A DNA stretch of 64,000 nucleotides from Psilocybe azurescens (lineage: Eukaryota; Basidiomycota; Agaricomycetes; Agaricales; Agrocybaceae). Made by a program: the position numbers and the translations under genes. The notes beneath the pieces were generated by a model. The model had not been told where the DNA came from. It worked only from the letters and a program-made list of their open reading frames with translations, and made no database searches. Of the stretch, positions 11,835-23,444 are shown one piece after another (positions within the stretch are counted from its first letter, which is position 1; each line of letters begins with the position of its first letter). The stretch is from NCBI GenBank assembly GCA_023853785.1, contig JAJIRX010000876.1, forward strand, positions 62,001 through 126,000. Reading direction: 5' to 3'.

Positions 11835-12909
11835 ATTTTTGCTCCTTTTTGCAGCATTCTTTTATTGTTTGCTATTGACTCATGATTCATAATAGAGTGC
11901 ACTGTCTAGGGCTGAACTGCCTTTCTTCGACCTCTCGAGAACGAACGACTCGGATATTAATCCTGTGAATGAATCGATTCATTAATGGACTAAATTATGA
12001 TTCAAAGGCGCGTATACGGTTCAGAAAAGTCATTTTATAAGCTCACCAAAGTCTAACGCTAAGACCCCGGCGATTTAAATCCTTCAATTTCTGACCTATA
12101 CTCAAGTAAACGAAAATGCGAGAGTATTGTTATGGGGAGCTCAAGAATACATGCGGCCTGAGCTATTTTTAGATTACTAAATATTTCACAACCATTTTGG
12201 CTTAGCACACGATCAGTATGAACACAAACTTCTTACGGTCCCCTAGAGAGCTCCACCATACTTTCAAGCAAAAAGTTATTGTCGGCATTGCATTGCCCCT
12301 CTATTTACGTTAGAGGAGTCGCATAAAGGTTCAAACGAGACGCGAGGACTTCAAATAGTGTGGAACTGTAATCTGCCTATATTTCGGGCTCTTCTTTTTA
12401 GGTAGAACTACATTGCATGGTCAGTAAGATGATATAATATGCTACGGTGTGACATTTTATGGATCTTGCGTTGTCCAGGTCTATCTAAGTACATGGATAG
12501 AAGAGAAATGAAAATATTCCGGCAAAGAAGATGGTGAATCAGTGATAGAGCGCAGTTCCGTTTTTCCGAAGAGACGCCGTCTTTCTAAACTGTAACGCAA
12601 CTGTACAAAAAAGGAGTCCTACCTCGAAAGAAGACATGTTAAATTTTGTCGATCAGTTGGAGACACATTTCGGAGTGATGCGTGGAGAGAGAATGGAAGG
12701 AATGTGGATAGATGATCAACACATGTGGGTAGATGTATAGCGCACTTTCGAAGCAATCAAAGAAAAAGTGGGATCACAACGGTGGAGATGTTACAGAAGG
12801 AGTTAAGGGGGAAAAAAAAGACACGGGCCATAATAGCAGCACCAACCAAAAAAGAGAACAGAGGAGAGAAGAAAAGCCGATAACTTAGAGAGAGGAATAA
12901 AGATATATT
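11835..12909. other. Intergenic, nothing recognised
   Basis: About 1 kb of AT-rich sequence between the tRNA and the 3' end of the Rheb gene. No gene or repeat was seen. Confidence 0.4.
11836..11840 (+). terminator. Pol III terminator of tRNA-Val
   Basis: A run of five T lies two bases after the tRNA 3' end; a second T5 follows at 11846. Confidence 0.6.
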
Positions 12910-13836
12910 CTACATGACGACGCAGGTCTTCGATTGCGGTTCAGTTTGGTTTGGGGCTTGCATCCTCTCGATTTCTTGTAAGCAAAGTTCGAAGACCTTG
13001 CCTGGATGAAGATAGAGGCGTAAGATACGAGCCGTAGCTGAAGAAGTGGGCTTTTCAAGTACGTACCGACGTTGATGTTATTCTTAGCGCTCGTCTCTAT
13101 CCAAGCACAACCAATCTCTTTGGCCAAAGTTTCCACATCCTTGGAATCAACCTGACGTCTGTGCACAGCCATCATTGAGCGCTTGACAATACAATCTGTC
13201 AAAATTTGGCCACTGACGACAAAGATAAATCGCTCTTGGAGCCAACAATGACACAAGGAATCTTCGAGACACCACAAAAGTCTACGATTTTGTCGTGCAC
13301 GATTTGAATCATGTTGAACGAATTCCTCGAGGTGATGGAGTAGACGAGTACGTAGCCGTGAATCCCAATTGCGTATTGTGAATTGATGGGGAGTACTCGT
13401 CCTAACGTGAAGTAATTGTTGATAAGATTACGCAATTGAGGGCATTAAAAGTGGGCGAAGCAACACACCTGTCCAGCAGTGTCGATAATATGGCAATCAT
13501 ACTCCACGCCCTTGTATACCACACTTTTATCAAAGGTGGACTCGATGGTAGGATAGTAAGAGTCTTGGAAATGATTCTAGAATTGCCTAAGGAACTGTTT
13601 TTGCCCGTATAGCATGGCAAGAAATACCTCGATGAACTGCTTCACGAGAGATGATTTGCCTAATCAACATACGTCAGTCCAAAATATGACAGCGAAAGTG
13701 ATGAAGGAAGCCTCGCTATTTCCTTGTCAAGGAAGACGGACACGAAGAGACGAAAAGCAATACAGAGGCCTGGCTCACCTACAGACCGAGATCCTAACAC
13801 CGCAATTTTTCGTTTCTTCAGAGCATTGGTAGACAT
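12910..13836 (-). CDS. RHB1: Rheb-type Ras GTPase
   Basis: Small GTPase that activates TORC1 in the Rheb/TSC pathway on endomembranes. Six exons: 13836-13779, 13659-13628, 13576-13469, 13401-13218, 13158-13067 and 13001-12910, giving 188 aa. The P-loop reads GSRSVGKSS; the Arg where Ras has Gly12 is the Rheb signature. The switch I region has YYPTIEST, switch II has DTAGQDEYS, the guanine motif is VGSKSD (Asn to Ser variant of NKxD) and the last G motif is ETSAK. The C-terminus CVVM is a CAAX box for farnesylation. Exon 4 lacks one C in the run at 13388-13391 (four where five are needed between DEYS and PIN). Adding it makes every exon phase fit, so an assembly error is likely. Confidence 0.92.
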
Positions 13837-14531
13837 CCTGTGCGACAGTAAACAACCACTTAGAGGTAAGAGATGAGAGAGAAAGGGAAAACAAGAAAAG
13901 AGAAAGGGGGAGAATGAGTGGAGAAAAGATAGGGTGCTGTTTGGCTTGTCACCGAGTGACACAAGCTTACGTAAATTAATTTGCGAATAACCGGAAATCA
14001 GAGCATGCAAAATTCTTTTCCTCCTTTCCTTATCCCTCCCCCTCTTTACTATTTCGTTTCTGGATATCTGAGGTCATCACGTATTCTATGGCTTCTCTTG
14101 AACCTTGTCCTCAAAATATCTATAGGCCATCATGCTCAATGACGAGCTTGTGACAAGCTACTACTTGATACCGATCCCGGTCCATCAATTTGCCTTGCAT
14201 TTTGCTGCTGGCATGCATGCTCCGAGCGCTCACGCCTCCAAGCGCCAGAGCTCACGCCTCCAGAGCTCAAATGCACATATCTGGGAAATAGTGCTACTTT
14301 ACATGGAAATTTCGGAAATTTCGGAAGAAAATGTGTTCTGTACCACGTCCACAACCTCGTCGGCATATATCGTAACAGATCGTAACTCTTGTCGATCTTC
14401 CAGGCCTGGTTCCAAGAAAAGAACACTATCTTCGTCTATCAAAGTGTCAAGGGAGCTTTATATATAGCCCTTATCTTCGTCCCATTTGGTAGCGAAATGC
14501 AAGGAAACATTCCGGCATCTACAGTCCGTTA
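13837..14531. other. Intergenic upstream of Rheb
   Basis: Promoter side of the leftward Rheb gene. Overlapping frames at 14132-14467 (+) and 14136-14426 (-) mirror each other and lack coding character. Confidence 0.4.
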
Positions 14532-15470
14532 CTAGATCGCAATCCACGAAAGTCTTTGGCTTTGGCTTTGTAATAATCCAATACCAACGGTGCCCAGACA
14601 ATTGGGTCCAAAATGAGGGTCCAAAATGAATTGTGAATTCTGAGGTGGGGTCTTGTGGGGTTGGGTATCAAGGGAAAGGCAGTCTTGCCCGAATTTAGGG
14701 TATAGAAGAGATGATAAGCACTGTTACCTGTTGTTGCCTGATGCGATACTTAGTAGTACTATACTTAGTAAGTACAAGCGAGCCTTTCATAACTCAGAGA
14801 ATTTGGCCCATCGACCCCCATAACTGATACCTTTTTTGGAGAAAAACCCTGATGTCAAAAAAGAACATATTTTGTCAAATTGTTGAAGAAGTCTCAACGA
14901 TTCTCCCCGGATTCAGCACTGCAATGTTAAGGGATTTTATAGAATACAACTCCTAGACCACAAAGCAAAGCATTGATCATGAAAGCAGCCACAATTTGTG
15001 CTATTTAGTCATCGACCGAAAACTCAGTTACATATTTATGCTACCCAACGGTACACAATACTTCAAACAAGACAACTATCTGTACACTACGATCGTACAT
15101 ACTCCACGAAAGGCTTTTGCTTTTTCTCTGTGACAATCTCATTAGCAACGATGCCCAGACAGTCCAAATTGAATTGGGAATTCTGGGGTGGGGTTGTTGG
15201 GGCATCAAGGGAAAGGTAGTTTTGCCTCAAGTGAGCCTTGATTAGGGTACAACAAAGATGATCCGACCAAAATACGATGTGGTACGATGCATGTCGTAAC
15301 TTGACATTTACTGAGAATTTCATCGACTTGAGCCATAAAGCAAAGCTTTGATCATGAATAACACCGGCATTCGCGCTCCTTGGGTCATTTATTTCATGTA
15401 CCGAAAACTCTGCTACAAACTACCTACTTGATGGTACACAATACTACAAACAAGACAACTATCTGTACTC
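14532..15470. repeat. Degenerate tandem duplication, two copies
   Basis: Copy A (about 14532-15083) and copy B (about 15089-15470) share blocks in the same order: CCACGAAAG and TGCCCAGACA near the start, AATTCTG(G/A)GGTGGGG, ATCAAGGGAAAGG, then AAAGCAAAGC(A/T)TTGATCATGAA, ACCGAAAACTC and finally a closely matching GGTACACAATACT(T/A)CAAAC stretch ending in ACAACTATCTGTAC. The copies differ in length by inserted sequence in A. No protein is encoded. They could be old non-autonomous elements or a duplicated intergenic segment. Confidence 0.65.
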
Positions 15471-15703
15471 AGATAAGTGACAAACTATACTACTACGGGA
15501 TAACTGATAAAACCGATCTATAAAAGGTTCTTTACAACCTTCAGAATAAATAGACCAGATAATCAAAATCAAAAATAAGATGAGAGAAAGAGTCGAGAGA
15601 GTGTGCGTGTTTAAGTGGGCATCGATGTGCATTAGTAAGGAAAAGGAACATAGAAAAATGAAAAGAAGGAAAGACACAGGGAGGGAAAAGGAAAATCAAT
15701 CAA

Positions 15704-18506
15704 TCAATCATGGAATTCAAGACAGTTACTGCACATCCCCTTCGGCTTGAACGGATTCTGCCTGAACTGCTCGCAGTGCGCAGCGCCACTGACACCGGCC
15801 AGCTCGATCGCGCTCTCGAACGGCGACCTGTCATACCCATGCCCGTTCACAGAGGGATCCAGCGTCGACACCGACCCATTGGACGTATGGCTCGACGCAT
15901 ACGATGCCGCCGCGGTCTTGCGTTCCGGGATCGGCGGACCCGTCGTTGGTATCTGGCTTATCGCGCGGCGTGGGGGAGGCGGCGGCGGCACCTTCTTCGT
16001 CGGTGTCGTCGTGCCCGTCGTGACACTTCCGCTTCCAAACGCACCGGCACCACTCCCACCACCCAATCCACCAGTAGTAGGGCTGGGATTCTCACTAACA
16101 GACCGGTTGATCAAGGGCTGCTGTGCAGGATCCAACGAGCGCAGCATGTTCCTGCGCACCTGCGACAACATCGAGGGCGTCGGAAACGATGGCAAGCTGC
16201 TGCCATTCTGCTGCTGCTGCTGCTGGTGGTTGTTTAGGAGGTCCCCAATTGTCCTCACCGCTATCATCCGGGAACGCCATCCGTTGGCGGATGCTGACGG
16301 GCTGCATGCGCTTGCTGTCTTCATCGTCCGCCTCGTCCGCCATGCTCCCTGTGAAGCTTGCCTTGTCGTCGAACCCGCCGTAGAATATCGGGCTGCGGTT
16401 GACAGCCATGGGCACAGCGCGGATGATCTGCTCCTCGTCCGCGTCGCTCGTCATATAATGGTCGTGGTCGTGGTCATGTCGATAATCTCCATCAAAATCA
16501 CTGTCCTCCTGATCATACCTGGGCTCAGGATGGATGATGCTCGGTTTGCCTGACGGTCGCTGCGACTTGTTGGATCCCACAACCTCTGTATATGAGGTCG
16601 GGAACAGCCCCTCTGACCATTCACCTCGCCCATCCACCAGCCGTCTAGCACCTCGTGCACAACGACGATATCGCTCCCAGCCTTAAAGCTCAACTCGTCC
16701 GACGACCCCGAAAAATCGTACAGAGCGCGAACGACCTTCTGGCCCTGCACAGACGGCGGCTTGAGAATCTTCGACGTGCCAGAGGAGGCGCTGGTTGCGA
16801 GACTCTCTTTCGACTTGTTCTTCGAGCTTTTGCGTCCCAGCGAGCGGAAACTGGATGATTTGCGGAGCGTACCGCCCTCTGCGTCGGCAGGCGGCTGGTC
16901 GTCCTCCAGCGTCGCGAACGATTCTTTGTCCTTGCTCTTCTTGCTCTTGCTGCCCGTGACGGACTCGACAGCGCTGGATGCCCACCCGGTGACGCTCTTT
17001 CGTCGTGGCCTGTTCTCGTCTTTTTTCCTTTCATTCTCCCTTGTCTTTGTCTTTTTCCTTTTCCTTCTCTTCCGAAGAGCCTTTCGTTGTTGCGGTGCTA
17101 TCTGCACGCTTTCTTGAAAGCCTGGAGGCAGGTCGTGAAGGAGGCCGGCTCGCAGTTGAGCCAGCTCTAGATTGCCTGCCGGATATGGGACCAGGAGTCG
17201 TCGGCCGGTTATCGTCAGATGAATCAGAGGGAGAAGAGTAGGACCTGCCCGACCCGTTCGTGCGAGACGGGTATTGACTATCTCTATCTTTGTGTAATGA
17301 TCCAGTAGACTTTGTCGTAGATCTTTGAACACGAAGTTAGTCCCTCAAGAATTGACGAATCCTGGGAGCTAGAAAGGTACGTACCGTTCCGGCCAATTCG
17401 ATTTGACATCTTTCAATACATCTAGATAGGATTGGACGTAGTTTGTCTCAAGGTCCAGCAGTAAGCCTAGTTCGCGATGTTGTTTATGTTCATTCTCTTG
17501 AATGGCGTGCATGTGTGCCCGTAGATCTTCATCGGTTTCATCACTATAGGTGCATTGCATTACGTTTAGCGCGAGGATCGACGACCAACATTAGAATTAG
17601 CATGACGTACTAGCGTTGCCTAGCTCTCTCCAATTCGTCTTCGGCCTCTCGCCGATCCTTGTCTTTTCTGCTTGACTGAGCCTTCTCGAATTTGGCCGTG
17701 GCCGAGTCATAAATTACCCTGGGGAGTGCTGTCAGTGTCAGCAGCCGGCATGAGAACATAACGCATTACACCCACTTTCTATTCTCGAGTTTCTTCTTGA
17801 TTGTCTCGTACTCCTTGATTTCATCCTTGAACCTCTCCAGCGTATTCAGGAAAGTGTCCTTGAATGTCAAGGCATACGCCTCCTGCAATGTCGCGATTTT
17901 AGAATGTGCACGTCCTAATTTAACCAATGCAGTTCCTATAAATGAAAATGAAAAACAGAAGGTTCTATAATGAGAACGGTTCGCTGGCACCCAGGAATAT
18001 ACTCATGAGACATACCGAAAGAGGAATCGTCTCCAAATTCTTCACCATGGACAATCATAGTGATCCCCAAGATATCGATTGGGAGCATTTTCTCGCCTTC
18101 ATCGAGTCCTGCGTTGGCCTTCTTCTTTGAAAGGGCATGATGATACGTTCCAGACGCAACAATCAACCTGATACGAGCAAGGGGTGATATTCAAATCATC
18201 AGAAAGGGGCTCAACTGACACAACGACGTTAACGAGACGAACCTTTGAATACCCTCCTTCCGCAGCTCAATATCTTTCTCCAACTCTTTAAACTCTTCAT
18301 TAACAGAAGGCTTTTCCTTTGACGAAATTACCTCGCCAGCCCACTATAATTCAATGCAAAGTGGCGTGATCAGCTTCAAACTAAGGCATATCTGAAGGTG
18401 GCAGTCTCGGAGACTCACCTGGCGTAAGCGTCCTAACTATTTAATTGCCAAAAATGAGCACTTTACGGGTTAGAATAAGAACAAGACATACCTGTTTGCT
18501 GGCCAT
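15704..18506 (-). CDS. Endophilin-like BAR and SH3 domain protein
   Basis: Membrane-curvature protein of endocytosis or membrane traffic, expected to bind proline-rich partners through SH3. Start MASKQ at 18506; two tiny exons follow. The BAR domain covers the exons from about 18340 to 17370 (segments such as EEFKELEKDIELRKEG, ETIKKKLENRK and DRREAEDELERARQR), with endophilin-like order. A long Ser/Pro/Arg-rich and Lys/Glu-rich linker follows (17330-16740), then an SH3 domain (ALYDFSGSSDELSF to LFPTSYTEVV, about 16730-16580). Next come a His/Asp-rich stretch, a Gln tract at 16208-16225, a PPPPPP motif and a C-terminal tail NPFKPKGMCSNCLEFHD. Frame breaks: a missing G at 16608-16611 inside SH3, a missing G at 16243-16246 before the Gln tract and a probable extra base at 17038-17040. 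I consider the gene functional. Confidence 0.85.
16208..16225 (-). repeat. CAG repeat encoding polyglutamine
   Basis: Six CAG codons within the C-terminal part of the BAR-SH3 gene. The correct frame is Gln, not Ala, once the adjacent G-run break is bridged. Confidence 0.7.
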
Positions 18507-19853
18507 CCTGTGGTCGTAGAGCGTAAAGAGATTGCATGCACCATAATTCGAACATGGGTCCTATATTGGCGGATGATGCCGTCCGATCACTTTTAGATTT
18601 CCCCGAATATGTTGCACACGGTTTTTGAATTCGCGTTGTAAATCTGATTTCGGCTATATTTATGCACTTTATGCCTAAAAGTGGTGGATTTGGACAAAAA
18701 GTGTCACGCTAATTTCCGGAAAAGGAGATTTTTGGTTGGGCCTTACTAATTTGACATTACTAGGCTCTAGCGCTCGTTTTGCTTTTTAACTCAACAATAT
18801 TTCGTCGCACCAGCAGTGACAGCAGCTAATAGTCAAAGGACAAAAAGAAAAGTATCGCTGTCATGGCATCACTTTGTGTTACAAAAATGTCCAACTCTAC
18901 ACTTTCTTGTTCTGTTTTTGTTTGTCGGATTTGGATAACTCTAGGACCGGATACTTATGTACACCAAGGGATACGCGTAATCAACAGTTCTGCGTTGACA
19001 AGCAACAACAATGATTTCATAGAGAACAATGTCGATGATCACGATAAGCGATTACGTTGCTAAGTCACACAAGCCGACTGGATGACCCAGACAGTCCTAG
19101 AGCCTGTGAGGGTCGTGAATTAACGTAGACAAACACCTAAAACACTGACGGTCTACGATAAGCAGTCTGTGTAGATTCGAGGCCAATTTTCTGTTACTTC
19201 TCGAGTAAAGAATTCGCGGTCACTCAACGCCTGAGCGCGGTCCTGCTTATGCACGATCTCTCACAACGGCCAAAGACAAATACAAAATGACAATATGCCA
19301 TTCCGTGCGCAGCATGCCGTGAAATGAAGCGGACAAGGGCGGACATGCACTTGGCCGGCAACGCTACACATATGAGAATCAAGATGATCGAACTTGGCTT
19401 CAACGGAGACCGGCTCTGACAGTGATATCTTTGTACCAACAGCCCGAGGTGACCGCGTTCGTCAGATACGCGATGCGTGCATGATAATTACACAACTGTT
19501 CACCCCTAACATGCAGATAATCAAGTACTCGTGAGAGCTGCATTGGAATTTGGTGATGAAACAAGGACTCACCTATATAAACTTCCGACACCCGTCAAGT
19601 ATTTCCCTGAGACATTCAGAGGTTGCAACGACCCTAACAAGGTGTAGGTGGATTTTTGCCGGACTTGTCGCAGGCAGGCAGTAGACCTGGTGGAAGCTGG
19701 AACTGATAAGAGTAAAGCGAAAAAATGAAGAGAATAAGGACGACTATCATGAAATTACAACATAACATATTACAACGAAAGTAAAAACAAGACAAGAAAT
19801 AAACTCAAGACAGAATGCAAAAAGCGGAAAGGATGGACGGAGGGAGGGACGCG
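18507..19853. other. Intergenic, no supported gene
   Basis: It carries the promoter side of the BAR-SH3 gene and the 3' side of the SWIB gene. A 66-codon frame at 18863-19063 and small minus frames at 19224-19591 have no motif or promoter support. Confidence 0.4.
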
Positions 19854-21604
19854 CTACACCATTCCTTTCGAAGCCAGACGAACGCCCTCCTGTATGGCGA
19901 CAGCCTAGGTAGAAAAAAAGAGTATATAAATATCAGCCGTCCACTAATGACCACCAAACCATTAATGAAGGGTTATAACGTACCTCTTCCACCCAAGGCA
20001 ACTGGAAGAACTCGCTGCGCTTCAACTCCTCCTGCCTGAGCGTCATCCCCTCCGTCGGCCCACTGCCCAAGATGCTCTCTAGGTCCCGCGACTGCGATTC
20101 GAGCCACGTCTGTATGAACTGCGCTGGGTCGTTCGCGAAGCTTTCCAAAAACGTGCGCTTCATGTGTGAGTTATGCAACGACTGAGCTAATAGTGCAATC
20201 TACACAGTCATATCGAATCAAGTTCTTTAAAGAAGGAAAGTTCCATTCGAAAATACACACCTCTTCGTCGATTTTTAATAGCGTCTGAGCAGACTCCTTG
20301 CTCGTGCTCACAGTCACCGCCATTCTGTTCTTGAGCGCCGTGTCCTCCATTTTAATTTCCACATCCCACGCTGACGTCCGTTCGGGAGGCTGAATGGTTG
20401 GGTTCACCGTATAATGCAGGATAATAGGGTCTGCAGCTGTCAGATACCGGTTGACGATCTCAGGGAGTTTGTGGAACGGGACGCTGTCGGCGCCGAATAT
20501 CTATTACATGTCAATCGTATTATTGTGGGGAATAATGAGCGGACGTACGGGTCTCAGTTTGTCGTCTGCGCGTATAATGCGCCTGTCCACTTTGTCCTGC
20601 AGTCCCTGCACCTTGATGTAATTCCACAGTGTCTGTATAACACCGACACGACTGTCCTCTTTGAGAGCCAAAACATTACCTGTATCGTCATTTAGCCACA
20701 CAGAAAGTCAAGAATATGTGATGCAGACGCACCGAGCTCGGCGAGAACTTTGTATTGTTCTGGGAAGTGTTCGAGGTACATGACCACACGGATTTTAGTG
20801 GGCGTGTCCCCTGTCCGTCGGATGGTGAATCCATCGAGAGCAGGGTTGTGGTTCCCATGTGCGCGAGGCCACTTCACGAATGTTAGTGAGGACAGTGGCC
20901 CAGGTATAAATAAAATGAAATAGACATACCTCAACGATGTTACCCTCAGGATAAATGGCCGGATCGCGGTCCAACTCAACGACCATTCTCTTAATCAGGG
21001 TCGAGAACTTGCGTGGTGGTGTCTTGTCCTTGTGCCTCTGGTTCGGCACCTATGGAAGAAACATGGGCTTGATATGGTCCATGGTGCTTATGATGACGCC
21101 AACTCACCTCCAACAACCGCCCCTCAATCTTGAACGCCCAGGCGGGAATACCTTCCCCAGTCTCAAAGTTTGGAGCGATCGGCGCCTCACCCAGGTTCTG
21201 CCACAGCTGACCCGACACTGTATGGCTCATGAATATCCGTAAAGTTCGCGTTGTCTAAATGAAATGCAAAGAAAACAATAGTGTATTGTTCAGCACTTGA
21301 CTCTTCACAGTACGCCAGCATAGGGCGATAAGTATTTAGTATTGCAACTCACTGTTGGCGTACGAGCAAGCGCATCCTGCACCTCCATCTTTTTCCTCGT
21401 CATCGTCCAGTCCATTTTCCTTTCCATATTCAAGAGGTCCTGGTACATTTGCGAATCTTGTGCAAAGTCTGGGTTCTGGAGAATGACATTTGGAATCGAT
21501 TTGTCAAGCAACTTTCGTTTCCTATACAAAGAATTGAACAATGTCGCATTATAAGTAGATAAGAATAGTACAGACACTTACTTTATAGCTTTTGGGCCCT
21601 CCAT
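19854..21604 (-). CDS. SNF12: SWI/SNF (BAF60-type) subunit with SWIB domain
   Basis: Chromatin-remodelling subunit of the Snf12/Rsc6/SMARCD family, nuclear. Start MEGPKAIK at 21604. The first large exon (about 21560-21350) carries RKRKLLDKSIP, the basic N-terminal motif of the family. It is followed by a beta-rich module (SHTVSGQLWQN, AWAFKIEGRLLE) and KFSTLIKRMVVELD. The SWIB domain lies at about 20830-20540 (LDGFTIRRTGDTP, YLEHFPEQYKVL, TLWNYIKVQGLQD, RRIIRADDKLRP). A C-terminal helical region (20410-19950) precedes the last exon, which ends LASKGMV at 19854. About eight introns; all exons read open and no frame break was found. Whether it serves the SWI/SNF or the RSC complex, or both, cannot be told from sequence. 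Confidence 0.9.
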
Positions 21605-22782
21605 TATGTTTAATTATGTTCTTAGTTTTGCACCTGTTTCGCGCGGCGACAAGATTTGAGAAGAACGGTGTGACAAAGGAAGTCACATACATTACTCTTT
21701 GTCTTTGTTAGGCTACTGCCTGGTGCCACTCGAACGCACACGTGACTTATCCTCGAGACGCGACGCGATGAGGTCAAGACGCGTCATCTGGTCCATGCTT
21801 CGCGAGTTCTCTCGAAGATTGAAAATATCAACTACTCGAGCAAGATAGACGTTCTATATAGACAATGAGAGTAAGAAAAAAACTCAGGCCATCCTTCTAT
21901 TCATTTCAACGAGTATACACTCCTGATACTTAATACTCTTGATTGACAGACCCACTAAAATAGATGAAGTTTCTTTCTCTAGAAAGCTCACACTTTATTG
22001 TATGTAACCTCTACAAAATGGCACTAAATGGATTTGAACGCGGTACATGTGACTGGGTCTGTATATTGTGACCAAGTCTGAAGATCCCTGGAGGACTCTG
22101 GACGAATAAAAGTCAACGGTAGCATGGCTCATTCCTAAGCCATTATTAAGGGTTATTTACACAGTACACATGTATCCTGCTGTGGAGAATTATTTTGGAT
22201 CTTTGGCCCTATTGTCGTTTTCTAAAGGGCCTTAAATTGTGTCTCCTCGTGTTGTACTGGGCCATATCTCTAGGTTTATAATAAATACTTCCCCGCATTG
22301 CTCTGAAGTAATATATGCATTGCACCCCCTTCAAAAATATTTTGGTGGCTTTTTTGAACTAATGCGGTAGCAGCTTGGCCAAACGCTTTGACGCCCTTTC
22401 CCAATATGGCAACTGGACCCCGCTTTGTACCATTTTGAAGTACGCTTTGCAGCTCTTTGCACCACCGTAAGGGCCAAAGATACAGCTTGTTTTTGGCTGA
22501 ATGCTTGATCAATGCGATATTTTTAAGCCATCCTGGACCCACTCTAGTAGTATACAACCGCATTGTCTCCTGCGCGCCCTCGCTTTGGCAAGTGCCATGG
22601 CCAACGCGTTGACGCCTAAAGCCATTAGATACTCTGCGCCTCGCTTTGTGGCCATTGGAACGAAAGGTATATAATTCTCTACTAAATGCTTGCTTTCTTT
22701 ACCCAACAACGGTTCTCTCAATAATCTTGCAAACATTCCATAGCTTCGAAGCCCTCCCTTCCCCTACTCATATCAAGTTGAA
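21605..22782. other. Intergenic with a weak imperfect repeat
   Basis: Two segments near 22360-22440 and 22590-22670 share short blocks (GCGTCAA(A/C)GCGTTTGGCCA-like and ACAAAGCG(G/A)G). A TATA box at about 22667 serves the orphan gene at 22783. No gene is supported. Confidence 0.35.
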
Positions 22783-23342
22783 ATGCCAAGACGAACCATC
22801 CCGAGACCAGGTGAACCAGAAAGCCCCACAATCCTCTTTGGTATCAACCAAGAGGGAATACCTTTAGCAAAACTTCTTTCCCTTTCCGGGCACCAATTAC
22901 AAGCTTACGTCCGGGGGGACATCAGACAGTTCTGTAGATATATGAGCCCAGGGGGAGTCATAAAAATCCAAATTGCTGTAAGTGTTCGGCTTTTTATTTA
23001 ACACAGTTCTAACAAATTGGCATACAGTGGCCTGGATATGTACTTCCAGAACCAGTGCCATTTCAAATAAATTCACAAACTACTATGGCTGATGTAGCCA
23101 AAGAGGTCGCAAACCATCTGTTCGCCTACATGGCTGTCAGTTGTTTCGTTATATATGCCTTGTGGTGAATTTCTCACTAACTGATACACTTTCAGAGAGT
23201 TAAAAGAGACTTGACCAAGGGAAGCAATGCGTCGTTCGATATTCTTAGTCTCAATATTCCCTATTCATGCGTCCACATCCACGGACTCAAGATGGCTCCT
23301 TATGGACCCATATGGCAGCCTATGATCTCACTTGACCTCTAG
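22783..23342 (+). CDS. Orphan three-exon protein, 149 aa
   Basis: Not recognised. Exon 1 is 22783-22977 (65 codons), exon 2 23028-23135 (36 codons) and exon 3 23196-23342 (48 codons plus TAG). The introns are 50 and 60 bp with GTAAGT...ATACAG and GTCAGT...TTTCAG; all junctions fall between codons. The N-terminus is basic and Pro-rich (MPRRTIPRPGEPE), exon 2 starts WPGYVLPEPVPF and the end reads PIWQPMISLDL. There is no signal peptide or membrane segment. A TATATAA box at about 22667 lies upstream. Regular in-frame splicing makes a real gene likely. It may belong to a mushroom-specific family of unknown role. Confidence 0.65.
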
Positions 23343-23444
23343 GCTAACTTATTCATTATTTATCGCGCGGAGTTCCTCATCGCCGTCTAAAATTATATTG
23401 TACAAGACTTTATTTAATATAGGAAATTCATCTTCGTTCATTAT

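Noticed and set aside
15710..16553. Long plus-strand frames opposite the BAR-SH3 gene
   Set aside because: Mirror frames of GC-rich coding sequence; the minus strand carries SH3 and the conserved tail.
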